The notes under the pieces are model-generated. The model was not told the DNA's origin. It was given only the letters and a program-made list of their open reading frames with translations, and searched no databases. Both the position numbers and the translations under genes were made by a program. This document shows positions 61,919-64,000 of a stretch of DNA of 64,000 nt, piece after piece. The DNA is from an uncultured Sphingomonas sp. (GTDB lineage: Bacteria > Pseudomonadota > Alphaproteobacteria > Sphingomonadales > Sphingomonadaceae): positions 310,001 through 374,000 of the forward strand of contig NZ_CALMPA010000046.1 of assembly GCF_937871615.1 (NCBI RefSeq), given 5' to 3'. Position 1 is the first letter of the stretch; every line of letters begins with the position of its first letter.

Positions 61919-62581
61919 ATGCAGGAACCAGCACGCGCCACGAAAAGAAGCCGGGGACGGCCATCGTTGGATGCGGACAGGGCAGTCGACGAGGCCGAAT
62001 GCCTGCGCGCTGCGCTGGATGCATTCGCCGAGCATGGCTTCGAGGGCACGTCGGTACGCGAAGTCGCGCGGACGCTGAACGTGAGCCACGGGCTGCTCAA
62101 CGCGAAGTTCGGATCGAAGCGCGCCTTATGGGAGGCGGCGGTCGATTTCGGCATGGAAACGCTCCACGCGAGCATGTCGCGCCTTCCGTCTCCTGAACAC
62201 GAAAATCCCGATATCGTGCAGCGCCTGCGTGATGCCTGCTGCAACTTCCTCGAAGGTTTAATGGAGGTGCCCGCGCTCGTTCGCCTCATGAACGTCGAGG
62301 GCACGGCCCGAAGCGACCGGCTGGAGCATATCGCGGCGAAATTCTTCCATCGCCGCATCTGGCCTCTGCAAACCCTGCTGCGCGAGGGGCAGGAAGCGGG
62401 GATATTCAGGGAGGTTCATGCGGCGGTGCCCTTCACCCTCCTCGCCCATGGCGCCGGCGCGCTGATCGCGCTGGGTCCATTGATGAATGCGGCGGATGTC
62501 TCGCTGAATGACACCCCGCGCAGCGCAATCGGCAATGCGAAAGAGGCGGCGGAAATCATCGTTCGCGGCCTGCTCCGATAA
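61919..62581 (+). CDS. TetR family regulator
   Basis: 220 residues. Basic arm (ARATKRSRGRPSLDADR), HTH AALDAFAEHGFEGTSVREVARTLNVSHGLLNAKFGSKRALWEAAV, and a helical effector domain. AAGGGGGGAT favours the ATG at 61919 over two earlier in-frame codons. Divergent from the second flavin monooxygenase and probably its repressor. Last gene of the catabolic island; about 180 nt with no recognised gene separate it from trmB. Confidence 0.9.
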   Translation: MQEPARATKRSRGRPSLDADRAVDEAECLRAALDAFAEHGFEGTSVREVARTLNVSHGLLNAKFGSKRALWEAAVDFGMETLHASMSRLPSPEHENPDIVQRLRDACCNFLEGLMEVPALVRLMNVEGTARSDRLEHIAAKFFHRRIWPLQTLLREGQEAGIFREVHAAVPFTLLAHGAGALIALGPLMNAADVSLNDTPRSAIGNAKEAAEIIVRGLLR

Positions 62582-62763
62582 CGTGGCGTTGCCGATCGCG
62601 GTGCGACCACCTGCAATAGGGAACTTCCGTCAACTCGACGATCCGGGGGCAAGTGCTTGCCCATGCCTCGCTGAATGCGTTGGGCGAACAACTCGACCGA
62701 AACGCCTCGCGGATGCCGCTTCGCTCGAACAGCAGACGAAATCCCCGGTGGCGCACTATACGC

Positions 62764-63444
62764 TTAAATACGTCTGTAGGTGAAATACCATACTTCATGC
62801 CCCTGCCGGCGCGCCTTGCGCTCGTAGCGCGTCTCCGGCCAGTCGGCGGGGCGGGTGAGGAAATCCTGCGGCGTTCGCGCGGTCCATTCGAAATCGTGGC
62901 GCTGCCCCATAATCATCATCGCCCAGCGGCAATATGTCGGATCATCGGTGCCGAGGCGGAATTCGCAGCCGGGCTTGAGCTTCGCCGCGATCAGATCGAG
63001 CGGGCCGTGGTTGACCATCCGGCGCTTGGCATGGCGCGCCTTGGGCCACGGATCGGGGTGGAGCAGATAAACCCGCGTCAGGCTCGCGTCGGGCAGCCGT
63101 TCCACCACCTCCAGCGCGTCGCCCATGTGGAGGCGCACATTGCTCAGCGACTTATCGCGGATATGGCCGAGCGCGCCGACCACGCCGTTCAGAAACGGCT
63201 CGCAGCCGATGAACCCGGTGTCCGGGGCGGCACTTGCCTGCCCGGCGAGATGCTCGCCCGCGCCAAAGCCGATTTCGACCTGCAGCGGGCGATCGTCGCC
63301 GAACAGCGTTTCAGCCGTGAGCGCCCCGGTTTCGGGCACCGAAACGTGCGGCAGCAGGTCTTCGACAAGCGCCGCTTGTCCCGCGCGGAGCGCATGGCCC
63401 TGGCGCCGGCCATAGAGGCGGCGAATGGTCGTGGGATCGTTCAT
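62764..63444 (-). CDS. trmB: tRNA (guanine-46-N7)-methyltransferase
   Basis: 226 residues, makes m7G46. SAM fold with EIGFGAGEHL (motif I), FIGCEPFLNGVV and the family hallmark LLHPDPWPKARHAKRR, and TDDPTYCRWAM. Housekeeping; divergent from the right-edge gene with about 100 nt between them. Confidence 0.95.
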   Translation of the reverse strand: MNDPTTIRRLYGRRQGHALRAGQAALVEDLLPHVSVPETGALTAETLFGDDRPLQVEIGFGAGEHLAGQASAAPDTGFIGCEPFLNGVVGALGHIRDKSLSNVRLHMGDALEVVERLPDASLTRVYLLHPDPWPKARHAKRRMVNHGPLDLIAAKLKPGCEFRLGTDDPTYCRWAMMIMGQRHDFEWTARTPQDFLTRPADWPETRYERKARRQGHEVWYFTYRRI

Positions 63445-63541
63445 GATCGGGCGCGACTAATCGCGTGTCGCCAGAAGGGCAATGCCGCGTTCATTTAGGC
63501 GCGCATACACCGCACGCTGGCGAAGGATTGAGGAGAAGACG

Positions 63542-64000
63542 ATGCGTTGGGCTTGGGCGTTGGCGCTTCCGCTGGTGGTGGCCCCGGTCGCGGGCGATGC
63601 GCAACTGGATTCGGCGAAGTCGATCTCCTTCCTGAAGCGCGACGGCCATTGGGCCAACGTGCCGCTCATCTGCGATGCGACCAACCGTGATCGCGTGCTG
63701 GTGCTCGGCGCGCCGGGGCGTGAGCACCTGATGGACCTGTTCAGTTTCGCCAAGCCGGGGTTGAGCGCGCATCGCGTCGCGGTGCGGCTGGGGGCGGGCG
63801 ATCCGGGGGCGGGGCAGATTCACTATCCGCTGTTCAACCTCGCCGGGCGCGAGGTTGGCAATGTCCACGCGATCAACCCCGGCATGGTGGAGGCCGGGGC
63901 GACCACCCCCGCCGTCGTCTCGATCACTTATGGGGGTGAGATAACCAATTGCCGGTTCGCGGCGCAGACGCGGGTGCTGGGTGTGACCGGGCGCCGCTCG
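63542..64000 (+). CDS. Secreted protein of unknown function, cut by the window edge
   Basis: Starts MRWAWALALPLVVAPVAGDAQ, a clear signal peptide, with GAGGAGAAG just upstream of the ATG. 153 codons are visible with no stop and strong local codon bias, including DRVLVLGAPGREHLMDL, GQIHYPLFNLAGREVGN and a later TYGGEITNCRF. The 3' end lies outside. The rest of the fold is not recognisable to me. Periplasmic or secreted location is inferred from the signal peptide. Confidence 0.8.
   Translation, partial: MRWAWALALPLVVAPVAGDAQLDSAKSISFLKRDGHWANVPLICDATNRDRVLVLGAPGREHLMDLFSFAKPGLSAHRVAVRLGAGDPGAGQIHYPLFNLAGREVGNVHAINPGMVEAGATTPAVVSITYGGEITNCRFAAQTRVLGVTGRRS

Overview
The window is GC-rich chromosomal DNA of an alphaproteobacterium, most probably a sphingomonad (Sphingomonas or a close relative). 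This rests on gene content and order (rnpB beside an AmiD-type amidase, mtaB-ftsY-yciB, ffh-rpsP-rimM-trmD-rplS, pspF-pspABC), on the many TonB, GFA-type and EAL proteins, and on codon use that is strongly GC at third positions. No sequence search was possible, so the genus is inference. I saw no insertion sequence, integrase, CRISPR array, tRNA or rRNA gene.

Layout. 0-3.3 kb: a CheR methyltransferase running in from the left edge, an amidase, the RNase P RNA, a J-domain protein, a thioredoxin-like ferredoxin and SufE. 3.3-7.3 kb: an extended phage-shock (Psp) locus. A sigma-54 promoter beside pspF reads into a tiny secreted protein, then pspA, pspB, pspC and four further small membrane/coiled-coil proteins that resemble PspB. 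7.4-13 kb: superoxide dismutase, yciB-ftsY-mtaB, a DUF924 protein and an EAL protein. 13-21 kb: the SRP/ribosome cluster ffh-rpsP-rimM-trmD-rplS, then an exported S9 peptidase, an MgtC-like protein, asd and a GFA-type protein. 21-24.5 kb: a MarR-EmrA-EmrB efflux operon with a palindromic operator. 24.5-44 kb: mixed functions, including AMP nucleosidase, a three-enzyme GH18/deacetylase/GT2 membrane fusion, a short asparaginase, an M20 peptidase preceded by a highly structured leader with an 18-codon ORF, uvrB, arylamine N-acetyltransferase, an APH-type kinase, a GNAT protein and a membrane-anchored metallo-hydrolase.

44-62.6 kb is an accessory catabolic island: TonB receptor, alpha/beta hydrolase, cytochrome P450, two HsaA-like flavin monooxygenases, acyl-CoA dehydrogenase, CaiB-type CoA transferase, acyl-CoA ligase, VOC-fold protein, enoyl-CoA hydratase, SDR and WrbA. 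Four local regulators (MarR, two TetR, LysR) are interleaved, with palindromic operators in three of the divergent gaps. The logical reading is outer-membrane uptake, oxygenation, CoA activation and beta-oxidation-like shortening of a hydrophobic cyclic or aromatic substrate. The substrate cannot be named from sequence. The right end returns to housekeeping (trmB) and a secreted protein cut by the window edge.

The items most worth a second look are the PspB-like array with its sigma-54-driven mini-protein, the structured peptide-coding leader before the M20 peptidase, the catabolic island, and the three-domain polysaccharide enzyme.
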